A stretch of 64,000 bases of DNA from Amphibalanus amphitrite (lineage: Eukaryota; Arthropoda; Thecostraca; Balanomorpha; Balanidae), in the NCBI RefSeq assembly GCF_019059575.1, contig NW_024881853.1:496001-560000 (forward strand), in the 5' to 3' direction. This document shows, piece after piece, positions 11,460-22,600 of the stretch (position 1 is its first letter; each line of letters starts with the position of its first letter). Below the pieces are notes generated by a model. The model saw only the letters and a program-made list of their open reading frames with translations, was not told where the DNA came from and made no database searches. A program made the translations under genes and the position numbers.

Positions 11460-13020
11460 ATGCAATACATTGCACTTGTCGCAGATAAAATGTGCATGAA
11501 ATGCCTGGCTGCAGTGATAGAGTGGCGGAGGTAGATAGGCGTAGCAAGTTCTTCGCGCACAGCTTGGGACACTTCGAGTGTTCATCAGCCGCTCAACAGC
11601 CGCGGATACTGGTCTACTGCAAGGGAACACCTGCATACCCAGTGGCACCCGCGCGGCGTGGCACAGATGTAATGTCGATCACCCTCGCATAATCTGAAGC
11701 AACGCCACTCCCACAGATGCGTAAGTTCCTCTGGGTAGTGCAGATTGCAGGCGATGATCAATGCGCAGTCGGGAAACATTTTCGTCGGTGCTGGCAAGAA
11801 ACTTGGACAGGCAACATCTCGCAAAAGTAAAAATGAAATTCATGGATACTGAATGACGATCAAGGGCGGGCTCGGGGTTTTCTTCGTCTTGGGGCCAATT
11901 GCATGGGGGCGGCGTGTTTTTCATTTGCCAGGGGCGGCCAAATGTACGATTGTACTGGGCCGCAAGTAGTGACAATCGAGGACAACTTTCTATCTAGCCC
12001 ATTCCTCGGATATTGCTTTTAGTTAGCGGCGATGTTTGTAGTGTTTTGGCGCCTTGATTTGTCGCTCCGTAGGGCGGCATATTTGTTTAGCTAGAGGCCT
12101 TAGTCCCCAAAGCCCTCCCTGGACCCGCCCTGATACCGATGCCACCGCTTCCGCTACGGTCTTGAGGTCGGTGCCAGCGCCACATTCGAGCAGCGCAGCT
12201 CTCGCGCTCCGCCAGCCTCTGTTCTGGTCGGTTACAGACGGGAGCACGATTTTAATCACGTGTCTGACGATATTCTCGTAAAGTCAAAATCATACCTAAC
12301 CTTCTGTTGATGAGGATTTTACCTTGGCGAAACTCTCATGTAGAAAGGGAGCTATATTCAGGGCAAACGCTCGTGGTTCGATATATATTCAATCCCTTCA
12401 TATCGAACCTGAAAAACTCCCGTCAGAACCCACATCAACCTATTATCTAAACCGCGAGCAAATGACCAGTGACTGTTGCCTGGTAACACCTATACCACTT
12501 GGCCTGTCATGGATGCGCTCCGGAAAGCGTATTCTCACGACTCATCTACATTGACATCGACATAAAAAAACGTATGCCAAAAAACAATGCTACTAAGCCA
12601 ACGTTGCCTACGACGTGAGAGTAAAACGATGCGTCCCGTCATCGTGCATCGTTTTCATCGTTTTGAGTGTTCTCATAGTAGGTTTGAACGCTCAACGTGA
12701 ACTGCAATCATGCAGCAAGAACAAATTTCAGCAACAATTAAATATAAAGAAGATTTTCCATCGCTCCAAGTGGAAAATGCATGGGTCTGCCGGGAAGATG
12801 AAAAATTATCAGCACGAGTGTGGTAATCTTTTCACGAGGGACCAAAGATGGCACGAACGCTGGTAATTTTTTGCTGGCCGGGATGCCAAACACACGAGGA
12901 TAAGTCGTAATTAACCATTCGTGGCAAGAACAGTTGATCTTTCCCCTCCCGGGAAAAGATCACTTGATCTTTGCCGGCTGGAACAAGGTCACCCGTTTTT
13001 GAGTTTATAGAAATAAAGAA
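11460..13020. other. Intergenic, no recognised feature
   Basis: Mixed composition, short open frames only. A frame at 12615-12866 with a signal-peptide-like start begins with GTG rather than ATG and has no support. I cannot assign a function. Confidence 0.5.
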
Positions 13021-13024
13021 TTAA

Positions 13025-14209
13025 CCCGCGCCCCACTGGGGTCTGTGTATAACACGCCCTACTGGGGGGGGGGGGGGGGCTATTCATAGCCCCCCCTCCT
13101 AACTCCGAAACTACTGGGCCGATCGTCAAAATTCAAACGGAGTCTGATAGCCCCGGAAAAACTGTCGAGCGAAACCTAATTTCATTGACCTCGAGGTCAC
13201 CGATGACGTCACAGGTCAGGTCAAAGTAAAAATTATTAGCACTTTGGCTTGTTCACATTTTGGGCTCTGGCCGCCGTCTTACAAGTCAGATCAGGCTCAT
13301 TTTTGGTTTCCACACTCGTGAACAGATGCTCTAGGTACCTTGAGGGTACCAAACTTGTACTTTGATTTTCAGGTCAGGGTCAGGTCATCACAGGTCACGA
13401 AAATATTATATCATGCGTCGGTCACGTGACACATGTTTTATGGTCCATTTAGGCCATAGATTTCGAATTTGATGTCGTCTGTGCCATTCAAGGTCATTTT
13501 GAGTCGAAATTAGCTTAGGTCAGGTCACTTTCAGGTCAAAAAATGTCAAATTTTGAAGTTGAAATTTTTCAACAAAAAAGGTGTCTATTGGATGCAGTTT
13601 GAGCTCAGGAACACGATGGTGCCATTTATATTGGTGTATGATGCCAAATACGTACTGAAAAGTTGATTTGAAAAATTAATAATTGTGAATTTTTTGCAAT
13701 AATGCGTATAACTTGGCCATTTTTGAAGATATTTAGCTAAAACTTGCTAGAGTTAGTCATAATCATGCGTTCTGTCACATATATTCCGGTTTTTTCGAAA
13801 AGTCAAAAACTTTTTGAAAAAAGTATAAAAATATAAATTTTGAATATTATTATATAAAATTTTCAAAATTTTCAAAATTTTGAAAATCCGAGATAGCAGT
13901 TTGATAGCGCGGTCAATTCTGAGTCCTTTCATGGAAAGAAATTGGATCTAGCTTAAAAACTGAGCTCTTGGAAGCGATTGCCGTGGTTCAATGTTTTGCG
14001 TCGAAATCGGACGAACATGACGTCACTCTGACGTCATTTCCGGCCGACCTATGGTAGCTACGAAGTTCAAATTTTGACACAAGGTGTCAAATTTATGCAC
14101 CCGAAGGTACTGAAAGTTTGGCGTCGATTCGTCAAGCGGTTTGGAAGTTATTGCAGAAAAACGGGAGGGGGGGCTATAAATAGCCCCCCCCCCCCCAGTG
14201 GGGCGCGGG
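13025..14209. mobile_element. TTAA-flanked G-hairpin element, copy 5
   Basis: TTAA at 13021-13024 and 14210-14213. Double left end (CCCGCGCCCCACTGG, spacer GGTCTGTGTATAA, CACGCCCTACTGG) followed by about 17 G, CTATTCATAG and C run; single right end with G run, CTATAAATAG, C run, CAGTGGGGCGCGGG. Its ends and interior resemble copy 4. TGACGTCA octamers at 13204, 14018 and 14029; AGGTCA runs near 13215 and 13370-13400. No ORF. Confidence 0.85.
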
Positions 14210-14309
14210 TTAAAGAATTTATAGCAACCAATAGTGTGTAAGAAATAACATTATGCATGGGTCTGCCGGGAAGACCCAAGCATACTTATTTATATCATAC
14301 ACATACCTT

Positions 14310-15054
14310 ACCAGTAAAACGCCTTTTGGGCGAAGAACGAGCGAGCGAGATAGTAAGCCCTGCACGTGCAGAAGGGCGAGAGGGTACTTCCAACGGGCTT
14401 GTGCAAAGCACCCTTCTAACCGGTCGCTAGCGATGTACCAAATTTGAACGCAATCGGCCCAGCCGTTCCTGAGATCTGGAAGCGGCATTCTGCACGTGCG
14501 CACGTGCAGTAGCACCCTAACCGCAACACATGGGAATGCATTGCCTGGTAGGTGCCTACCTGTATGCCAAGTTCCAGCAAAATCGCCCCAGTAATTACCG
14601 AGTTACTGAAATGGGAACAAATTTAGCACCTCTTATTGTTGTATTTTGCACGTGCAGTGGGGGTCACTCACATAGATCAAGAATATGCGACCTTTGGTAG
14701 AAGGGATGCAGCTACCCTATAAAAATGACCGCAAGACAATCGCTCAAGCCGCTGCTGAGATATGGGCCTCTCAAAATCATTACTTTTGCAAAACTGCTTG
14801 AACACCCTTGACTTTTCACGTGGCACGTGCCACGGCGGTCACTGAGATGTATCAAAAGTAGTCAATTACGGGGTAGAAGGGATGGGGCTACCCAGCAAAA
14901 AAGACCGCAGGCCAATCGGTCCAGCGGTTGCTGAGATATAAGCCTCTCAAAAGCGTTACAGGCCGGGCCGGGCCGGGCCGGGCCGCTCATACTGAGATTT
15001 TTCCGGTATATTGAAAAGACTCACTTCGCTCGCTGCGCTCGCTCGCTCGTAATA
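14310..15054. repeat. Repeat X, copy 2 (uninterrupted)
   Basis: Aligns with 9381-11455 without the 1191-bp insert. It has the same start phrase, the same GCACGTGC palindromes, the (GGCCG)n stretch and the GCTCGCTCGCTCG end. It serves as an internal empty-site control for the insertion in copy 1 and lacks one internal module. Confidence 0.8.
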
Positions 15055-16080
15055 AGAAAAAGAGCTTCGCACTCCGGCTGAGGGCTAGCCGGGATGCCAA
15101 ACTGGAAAAATAACTCTGAAACAGCAGGGCTCCGTCGTCTCAATACCTCTAATCAAAACATTCGAGTCAAATTCTTGCATAAAAAACGCTTATAAGGAGA
15201 GGAAAGAATTGTCAAAGGGCAATGAACACCGCTGCTGAACTGCAGACACCGTGAGTAAATCACTGGAAGAACGGCCGCAAATGCTCTTCACCGAATGCAT
15301 CGCTTGAGCGGCGCGGCGGGTAGATGCCCTTAGGGACCTTATGGCACCACGGAGGCACTGGCAGTGAAGGTGGCCCCATTTCTGCAAATTAGATATGGCG
15401 ATCAAGTACTTGCCGAAGGGTTTCCGGTACTTGCAGATCGCCTAAATGCTGCCAGCATTTCACTTTTCAGCAGTGTCTCGTAGACGCTCATACCCTCCGT
15501 TCCTGATTTTCTGAGAGTGACATCACTAGTGTTGTTGCTTCCTTTTCTTTGTAACCGCTGAGGCCTGCGGTAGAGCCACGCAGGCTTCCACCAGCGCAAC
15601 TTCACCACGATGCGTGAAGGCAAATTTCTTCGTCATAATATGCACATATGCGTGCAAGTTGATGGGGAAAGCGTCGACTGTTCGGGTGAACTTCAAAACG
15701 GCGAATGAGGGCGAATCCATTCTTTAGCTTTAGGTACCAGAAACACCCTATTCGGAAACAAATAGGGATATAATGACATAAGAAAAGTCATGGATTTCGC
15801 TTGGAGATCTATACCTATTCTATGTACATACATATCATAGGGCTTGCGATCCTTCTATGCTCTAATGTTTTAGTAAATTTCGATCTCCCAAATGTTTTGA
15901 AGAAAGAAAAAACAGCGCCTACACCTAAACTAGGTAAGATATCAAGAAAATTAGGAAGTTCATATTCTCCCCCACACAGCCGAACCTGATTTACGCAGTA
16001 CAGCTATAGCCTGGGCTGTGCAGTGTGCAGCGGCAGCTGAAACGAACACTTGACACCTCGAGCTACAAAGACCAGTAGCT
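15055..16080. other. Intergenic, no recognised feature
   Basis: Only short unsupported open frames. No repeat, RNA gene or protein is recognised. Confidence 0.45.
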
Positions 16081-17060
16081 CACAAAGGTGTCCATAAAGT
16101 CAGCGGTGGAGAGGGTGCAGGGCAGTCTGGGCCGCCGGAATGGCGGCCCGCTCAGCCCTTTGTGCACGGTGCTGCCATAAAGTCAGCGGCCCGGCAGAGG
16201 GTACCGGGTCATAACGGAGGCCGCCGGCGGCCGGCGGAGGTCAGCCCGCCGACACCGCTCGTAAAGTCGGCCGGCCAGGGCACAGGTATGCTGCCGGTCC
16301 GCCGGTCCCGAACCGACTCCATTGGACCGTCCGCCGCCGGTCCGCGTGCCAGCTCTGGCTCTGATTGGTCGCCAGCCGGCGGTTAGCCCCACCTCGGCCG
16401 GCACTGACCAATGAGACGCTCTGTCGGCGGTGGCCCCGCCCCCGAGGTCTCGCAAATCCCCAGCCGCTATGCCGGCGGGCGCGCGGCCAGCCTCGGCCGA
16501 GCTCGTCGCTTTGTGTGCTCACGTGCCGCGTGCCAATCGTCCGCAGTCGCCGCGCGCCAGAAGTGCCTAATTAAAACCAGCCCAGATTAGCGGCGGCTCG
16601 ACGCGGATTCGTGCTGAAGAGGTAAGTCGGCGGTTTGACCTGGGCTCACGGCACGGCCGAGCCGGGCGTGTCTCACGCACGGCCGCTCGTCGAGATGTGC
16701 CCGCGGCGCGCGGCGACAGGCACGCGCCGCGCCGGACACGTCCCGACCCAACGGTCACGAAGGCACGGACGGCCGGTCGGTTCGTGACCCGCCGCCGGGC
16801 GCCGGCAGTGACAGGGGACCGGGCCGGCGGGCGCGGTGCGACTCCCGGCCGGGCGCCCCGTGTGACCGGCGCCCCCGTGTGACCTGCCGCCGGGCGCCGC
16901 CAGTGACCGGCGCCCCCGTGTGACCTGCCGCCGGTGACCGCTAGTGACCGGCGCCCCGTGTGACCCGATGCGCGGTCCGATCGCGCCCCTGTGCTGCCGC
17001 GGCCGCTGTGTCCGTGTGCTGGGATCCATGGATCCGTCCCGCGCGGCCCCGCCGTCCCCG
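16081..17060 (+). promoter_or_regulatory. GC-rich island with a strong splice donor; candidate promoter and non-coding first exon
   Basis: About 1 kb of CpG-rich sequence stands out from its surroundings. It has a repeated CATAAAGTCAGCGG phrase (16094, 16175), CCAAT-type boxes, and at 16617-16627 the sequence AAGAG followed by GTAAGTC, a near-perfect splice donor. The next gene on this strand is sim, whose first coding exon has a plausible splice acceptor at 32637, so an upstream untranslated exon is needed somewhere. The link over 16 kb is inference; a different non-coding transcript is equally possible. A short GTGACC-containing tandem repeat lies at 16859-16966. Confidence 0.3.
16859..16966. 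repeat. Short GC-rich tandem repeat
   Basis: Two to three imperfect copies of a unit containing GTGACCGGCGCCCCCGTGTG and a GACCTGCCGCCGG-like half. Units are about 45-50 bp. No known function. Confidence 0.6.
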
Positions 17061-17500
17061 TCGGTGGGTCACAGGCCAGGGAGGAGCACCAGCCCGGGTG
17101 AGAGGGTGGGATGGGCGACAAAGGCTCTGCTGGTGCACGTCAACACCACAGATGCGATTGTGCTTTGGTAGCGGTGCGTTGAACGTTGAACAGTGGTCAG
17201 TCCTACCCACCCTCGGTACAGCCGGGTGCTGAAAAGTATTTGATGACCCAAGACTCTGGGTCAATGCCATTTTGTCGTTACATCAAAAGATTTTGAGGAG
17301 TTTTATGTCTGAGACTTTATAACAGTTCCGTTAGCCTTGGCTCTATCTAAATGCAATTTTTTGAATGCTCTAGCAATAGGTATGCAGCCTCTATGACAAG
17401 TGTGTTTGCTTCTCGCTACAAATGGGCTAATTACACGCTGTGAAATTAGAGTCCCAATTTTCAGCTTACCTCTTATCTTCGTCACACATTTTGAAATGAA
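17061..17500. other. Intergenic, no recognised feature
   Basis: No protein, RNA or repeat signal that I can support. Confidence 0.45.
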
Positions 17501-17504
17501 TTAA

Positions 17505-18538
17505 CCCTCGCCGGACCTATTGGTTTTCTACATACGCGCCGGCCGAGGGGGGGGGGGCGGGTACGACCCCCCCCCCTCGCCGTTTCGCCCCTGGTGGAGC
17601 TAGCGCGTCGCGGAAAAAACGAGCGTGTGCGCCGTTACGAGACGCAGAGATTGGTACCCGATTTTAAGGTCCTAGGTCAACCGGTGACCTCTGAGGTCAG
17701 GTCAAGTGCCCCAAGGTACGGTTCAGTTTTTGGTGAATAACTTCGCAAAAAACGGCCGCAGAGCGCCGATTTTGGCAGCATCGTGTTCGTCTCGCTCAGG
17801 CGCGTCGAATGATATACTTTTTGTCCGGGTCAGGTCAACTTGGGGTGTTGACCTCAGGTCAAGGTCAGGTCAGCACCCCCAGGTCACGAAGTTGGTCGAA
17901 AGGGGTCATGTCGCATATCATTCGATTCGGCAGGTCTTCCTGAGTCCATTGGTGGCTTTCCCGACTCGCTAGCTCAATTTGATTAAGAGTTATTGACGAA
18001 AAACTAATATGACCTTGATGACGTCATAAATGACGTCACGCAAGGTCAACATTGCAAAAGTGACGCATCTAACCTTGCAAGGAGTGCATAAAATCACGAT
18101 TCTGTGTGCTTGAGATAGTTGGAGATCGTTCCCGGCGCCAGAATAGCAGTTTGAATTTTTCCCCATTGACTTTTAATGGTGAGGTCACGAAAATGACCTG
18201 ACCTCATATGACCTTTAGGAAAAATCCGAGATATACAAGTTGTGGGACTCATAATGGATACTAGATCCTGCAAGTTTCATTTCCCTGTGACATCTCCTCT
18301 GGCAGTGAGGGCGTTGCGAAGTTGCGACATCTGAAGACCGTGCAGAGGTTCACTTATGACGTCATAGGTCAGTGACCTGACCTGACCCAAAAATGCGGTT
18401 GGTGTCAAAAGATGCGGCTTGGATCAAAGGTCAGGTATGCCAAGTTTTAGCTCTCTATCGCCAGCGTGTTCGGAGCTATCGCGAAAAAACCCTATGGGGG
18501 GGGGGCGGCACCCGCCCCCCCCCCTCGGCCGGCGAGGG
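17505..18538. mobile_element. TTAA-flanked G-hairpin element, copy 6
   Basis: TTAA at 17501-17504 and 18539-18542. Double left end: CCCTCGCCGG, an AT-rich spacer with TTTTCTACATA, then CGCGCCGGCCGAGG, G run, GGTAC, C run. Single right end: G run, GGCACC, C run, CTCGGCCGGCGAGGG. The interior carries several AGGTCA clusters (17640-17710, 17830-17885) and TGACGTCA at 18019, 18031 and 18357. No ORF of note. Confidence 0.85.
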
Positions 18539-18542
18539 TTAA

Positions 18543-19229
18543 ATTAAAATTTAAGGCAATCAGTCAACGCTGTCATCCTGACATATTCGTAAACCTTACT
18601 CTTCTGACATATTTCGAACAGCAATAGCTTTGCGTATGTAAAAGGTTATTTGAACATACGGGAGCCGTTGAGTGACTTCAACATTCTTATAAACGAAGCA
18701 ATATGAGGTCAATCAACCGAGCACAGACCGACCCTAAAAGGTATTTTTCATTTAGAACATCGCCTTAGATAATACCTATATCTGATTGGCAAATCCAACG
18801 CTTGGAGCATTTGTTCCTCCGCGAAGTCCGAAATTGTCACCCATTAGTCGTTTTCTTCGCATACAAAGCGAAATTAAACAAGTTTGCTTTAGACTGCACA
18901 TCAGCGCATAAGCCGGTACATGGAATCCGAATAATTATTTAGATGTTGCAGATAGGGAACCACTTGTAAACGTGGTCCCCCGCAGCTTTCCAAAACAGCC
19001 TTCTGAATGCACCGATATTCTTCGGCAGACGATTGGTAACGACGGTTCGCGATACCGGCCGAATTTACCGAGACGGCCTCCTTTCAATAAAGAAAGCAGC
19101 CTGTGATTCGGACAAAACTAAATTGAGATACGAAATAAAACTATACAATTTGGTCAATAATATCAATGATATTGTAAATACGTCGAACAAGCAACTTTGT
19201 ATCCACAAAACCGCTCACACAAAGCAGCG
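18543..19229. other. Intergenic, AT-rich
   Basis: No gene or repeat recognised; a 98-residue open frame at 19033-19329 runs into the next transposon and is not a gene. Confidence 0.45.
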
Positions 19230-19237
19230 TTTTCCTC

Positions 19238-20650
19238 TAGAGCACTTCACGGATAGGCTTTTTAGGATCCGGCCCGGCCCATATCCGGCAAGTCATATCC
19301 AGATCCGCCCATTATCCGCCTTTCTTTGAATATCAGAATCCGGCCCACCCATGGCCCGTATTGCAGCCAAACTTCCAAAAAATATCCGTAATAATCCGTT
19401 TCACCAATAACTGGTTTCACCCAAAACTGGACTAACAAATTCAATCTAAGGGACCAGACAGCCATACATCTCATAGACCATAATGGTTCCAAAAACCATG
19501 CATACATTGCATACATTATCCACTTGAAGACAAGTCTTGTGACAAGTGAGTGTCATAAAATGATGCCTATTACTTTAAAGGTAGTGTGCCACCTTTGAAA
19601 GATTTCCCATTTTATTTTTCCTAGGATAAGAAGCTTCTGTTTTTACCTAATATCGCAAAAAAAAAATCAAAAAATGGGCCTGGAATAGTGCCTTTTTCGC
19701 CTAAAAGTTTTTCGGTTTTTAGATATGTATAACAACTGTAGTGGGCTCACCTGCAAACAGGCGTCGGGCAACAATCGCGAATGCGGCGCACTTGTGACAA
19801 TAAGCAAAGGTCATTATAGTGTTACGACCATACGACGTACGGGAATGAGTTATCAGCTGTCTAATCGTAGACAACACAATGTCGAGCCTTAAACTGTATT
19901 GGTATTGTTTCTTTTATTTGGCTGTCGAACATTATTTATGGTTTGAAATATGATTTTATGTAAAATAATTGATATGAAAAAGCCGTCTTATAAGTTATGA
20001 CCCCATTTCACCACACGCAAGTGGCAGAAATGACAATGATCAGCTGACGCATTTTTCTTGGCCGAAGTCAGAGCGCGCGGCCCGACGCACCACGCATATT
20101 TGGAAATTCCGACCTCGACGAGCATCAGAAGCCACCTAACAGGCGCGTTCGAAACCGCAGGAGATGATGATGAACGGGTTTATCGAAACTTGATTGGATG
20201 AGCATATCGGTAATAGCGATTTCAGTGTGTGCATTTATTGTTCATAGTGGTGTGAAATGTGGTTGGGGTACGACCGACAACCCGTCGGGGCGAATTTCGC
20301 ACTGGGGTACTCAAAATTTGAAGAATTTAAGACGTTTCCATGAGTTTTGAAGGTATGGATAAGTTCTAAAAATCCGGTTCTCCTTATCTGGGCCATTAAC
20401 TCCATACGGTCCAAGAAAGCTGGCACACTACCTTTAATCAAACCTCTGCTGCCGCTTAACACATTAGGTTAATTTTTAACTTCAATGTTGAATGTTAAAA
20501 TTTTGATCCGTTTTGATCCGGGTTCAACCTTCAATTCCCAAATCCGGCCCGCCCATATCCGTTCTTTTTTAACAAATTTAGAATCCAATCCTATCCGGTC
20601 CGCGGATTTATCCGTGGATAACGGATTTATCCGGCCCATGAAGTGCTCTA
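19238..20650. mobile_element. hAT-like non-autonomous element with nested TTAA MITE
   Basis: Ends are TAGAGCACTTCACGG and its inverted copy with one mismatch. Both sides carry the 8-bp duplication TTTTCCTC (19230-19237 and 20651-20658), the hallmark length for hAT elements. The outer parts are full of ATCCG/CCGGCCCATATCC phrases, as expected of subterminal transposase-binding repeats. No transposase is present. A second element is nested at 19579-20433. Confidence 0.85.
19579..20433. mobile_element. TTAA MITE nested in the hAT-like element
   Basis: TTAA at 19575-19578 and 20434-20437; terminal inverted repeats AGGTAGTGTGCCA / TGGCACACTACCT. About 855 bp without coding capacity. TTAA duplication suggests piggyBac-type transposition. 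No G-run hairpins, so it is a different family from the G-hairpin elements. Confidence 0.8.
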
Positions 20651-21018
20651 TTTTCCTCGCATTAAACATAGCGGTGTTTGCGGGATGGATACGGGGCAGC
20701 AATTAGACCTACAAACCAAAGAAAAATGTCAGTTTTCGGTAACACCTTGTCATCCACCGGAGAGCAGTTCTGTAAAATACATTTTACAATATATCCTCCA
20801 TGAGGTGTGATTTTTTTTTTCATTTCGCAATAGTTGCATTCGCGTTCGAACACCGAAAGCAAAGCACATGGTGATCAAAAACCCGCCTTTATGACTTTTG
20901 AGTGCGTATGAAAAACGATTTCTTTTCGATGCTTTCCTATGAAGGAGCCCTCGCATCTCCCTTATAATGGTGCGGCGTTTGCTAAGCATCGATGGCGTGC
21001 AATTTCTAGACTTATAAG

Positions 21019-22075
21019 CAGGGATGCGGAGCCGTGGAAATTTCAAACGGCTCCGGCTCCGGCTCCGGCTCCGGAGAAAAAAATCGGCTCCGGCTCCGGC
21101 TCCGGCTCCGGGTGAAATGTTATGGCGGCTCCGGCTCCGGCTCCGGCTCCGAGTAAAATGGTCCGGCTCCGGCGGCTCCGGCTCCGACTTAGTACATCCC
21201 CTATGCAATCAATTAAATACGGGTGGAAGAAAAATTGGATTGGTTATACGCGTTACCTACTCCTGCCATGACCGGCTCACCGCACTCCCCGCGCAAACGC
21301 ACCTCGGAGAGCACTGGCAGAACAAAGGACTAGGAAGCGATGGCATTGGAAACGCAGTCGCCGCGAATCGGAGTTCACTGAACCATCGTAAGCTGACACC
21401 CATCTCGGCTGCATTGGGGGGGTGGGGGTGAGGGGTGGGGGTGGGGGTGGGGGTGGGGGGTGGGTGGGAAGAGACGGCGCTGGGAGTCGCAGTCCACTGC
21501 ACTGGCTTCAAAACAATGGCCGTCACCTGATGACCGGTCCTCATGTTCTGGGGATGCAGTAGACGTGAGGGGGGAGGAGCAGACAGGAAGCTGAATGCGT
21601 ACTGTGGGATACTGGGGATATTCGGCTTTTCATTCAATTGATGGCCCATGACGTACTATTGGTCTCAAGATAAGGGCCCAGGCGACCTGTAGTTTTGATG
21701 CGGTGAATACCCTTACCCTCGCCACAACTCGGGCCGAGTGCACCCCTCCTCCCAGCCAGCGCCACCCCCACTCGCATTGTGGCGAGGGTGAGGGTATTCA
21801 CCGCATCAAAACTACAGGTCGCCTGGGCACTTATATTGAGACCAATAGTACGATATGTTTTACTGCCTTGTACTGTCAAACCGAACTAGGTCAATTATTT
21901 TTTCCTCTTCAAAAATAAAAAGGAGCCGGAGTCGCCCCCTTTTTTGGCGGCTCCGGCTCCGGCTCCGGCTCCGGGCTATATTGTTTCACGGCTCCGGCTC
22001 CGGCTCCGGCTCCGGGCAAAATATGCCGGCTCCGGCGGCTCCGGCTCCGACTCCGGCTCCGGCTCCGCATCCCTG
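21019..22075. mobile_element. hAT-like element with GGCTCC subterminal arrays
   Basis: Terminal inverted repeats CAGGGATGCGGAGCCG at both ends, with the 8-bp duplication CTTATAAG on each side (21011-21018, 22076-22083). Both subterminal regions are tandem GGCTCC arrays (21050-21190 and 21946-22070). No transposase. It contains a G-rich GGGGGTG tract (21416-21470) with quadruplex potential and a nested palindromic MITE. Frames encoding GSGSGS or LRLRLR here are repeat artefacts. Confidence 0.87.
21654..21850. mobile_element. Palindromic MITE nested in the hAT-like element
   Basis: Two inverted arms of about 75 bases, beginning TACTATTGGTCTCAAG and ending with the complement, surround a central loop of about 50 bases. 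TA at each outer edge (21654-21655, 21849-21850) would fit a Tc1/mariner-type target duplication. A few mismatches separate the arms. Confidence 0.72.
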
Positions 22076-22083
22076 CTTATAAG

Positions 22084-22596
22084 TATTTTGTATCCCAAAT
22101 TGCAATGTTCTCATACCGATATTCCTATGATGCACAAGTGGTTGGGCTTTAGCTTCATGTGAGAAGACGACACGTTGTGGCATTCGAGCAATTTGCATGT
22201 TTATATTTATAGGCCATCTAAGCATATGTCCCTTAGCTTAGTCAGGGTGAATATATTTCAAGGTAAAAAAAATATTTGCAATGTAAATATATTTCTAAGC
22301 TGAAATAATATATAATTATACTTACAAATAATTTCACTTGAATTCAAATGTTCATCTCTCTCACATGGCACCCATACATACCTTTATGGACGAGGAATCT
22401 GTATTTTTGCCAGAAGTATCAGTACCACTTTTTATGCTTCTGAATAAAATTCACGTGAAAGAGGCCAGTTATGACCGATTATGTGGAGCGAAACAAATAT
22501 AATGTTTATTGGAGTAACGTTTCCCAATCAACATATTTCTATCAGTATTTGAGCACATTGCATATGAAGGTTTCTGACCATGACATGGGTGTGTAA
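22084..22596. other. Intergenic, AT-rich
   Basis: No gene, RNA or repeat recognised. Confidence 0.45.
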
Positions 22597-22600
22597 TTAA

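Noticed and set aside
10980-11648. 222-residue minus-strand frame
   Set aside because: It runs across the end of a G-hairpin element and repeat X; no protein domain.
12615-12866. 83-residue frame with signal-peptide-like start
   Set aside because: It starts with GTG, not ATG, has no homology that I recognise and lies in repeat-flanked sequence.
21024-22225. LRLRLR and GSGSGS frames
   Set aside because: Translation of GGCTCC arrays inside a hAT-like element.
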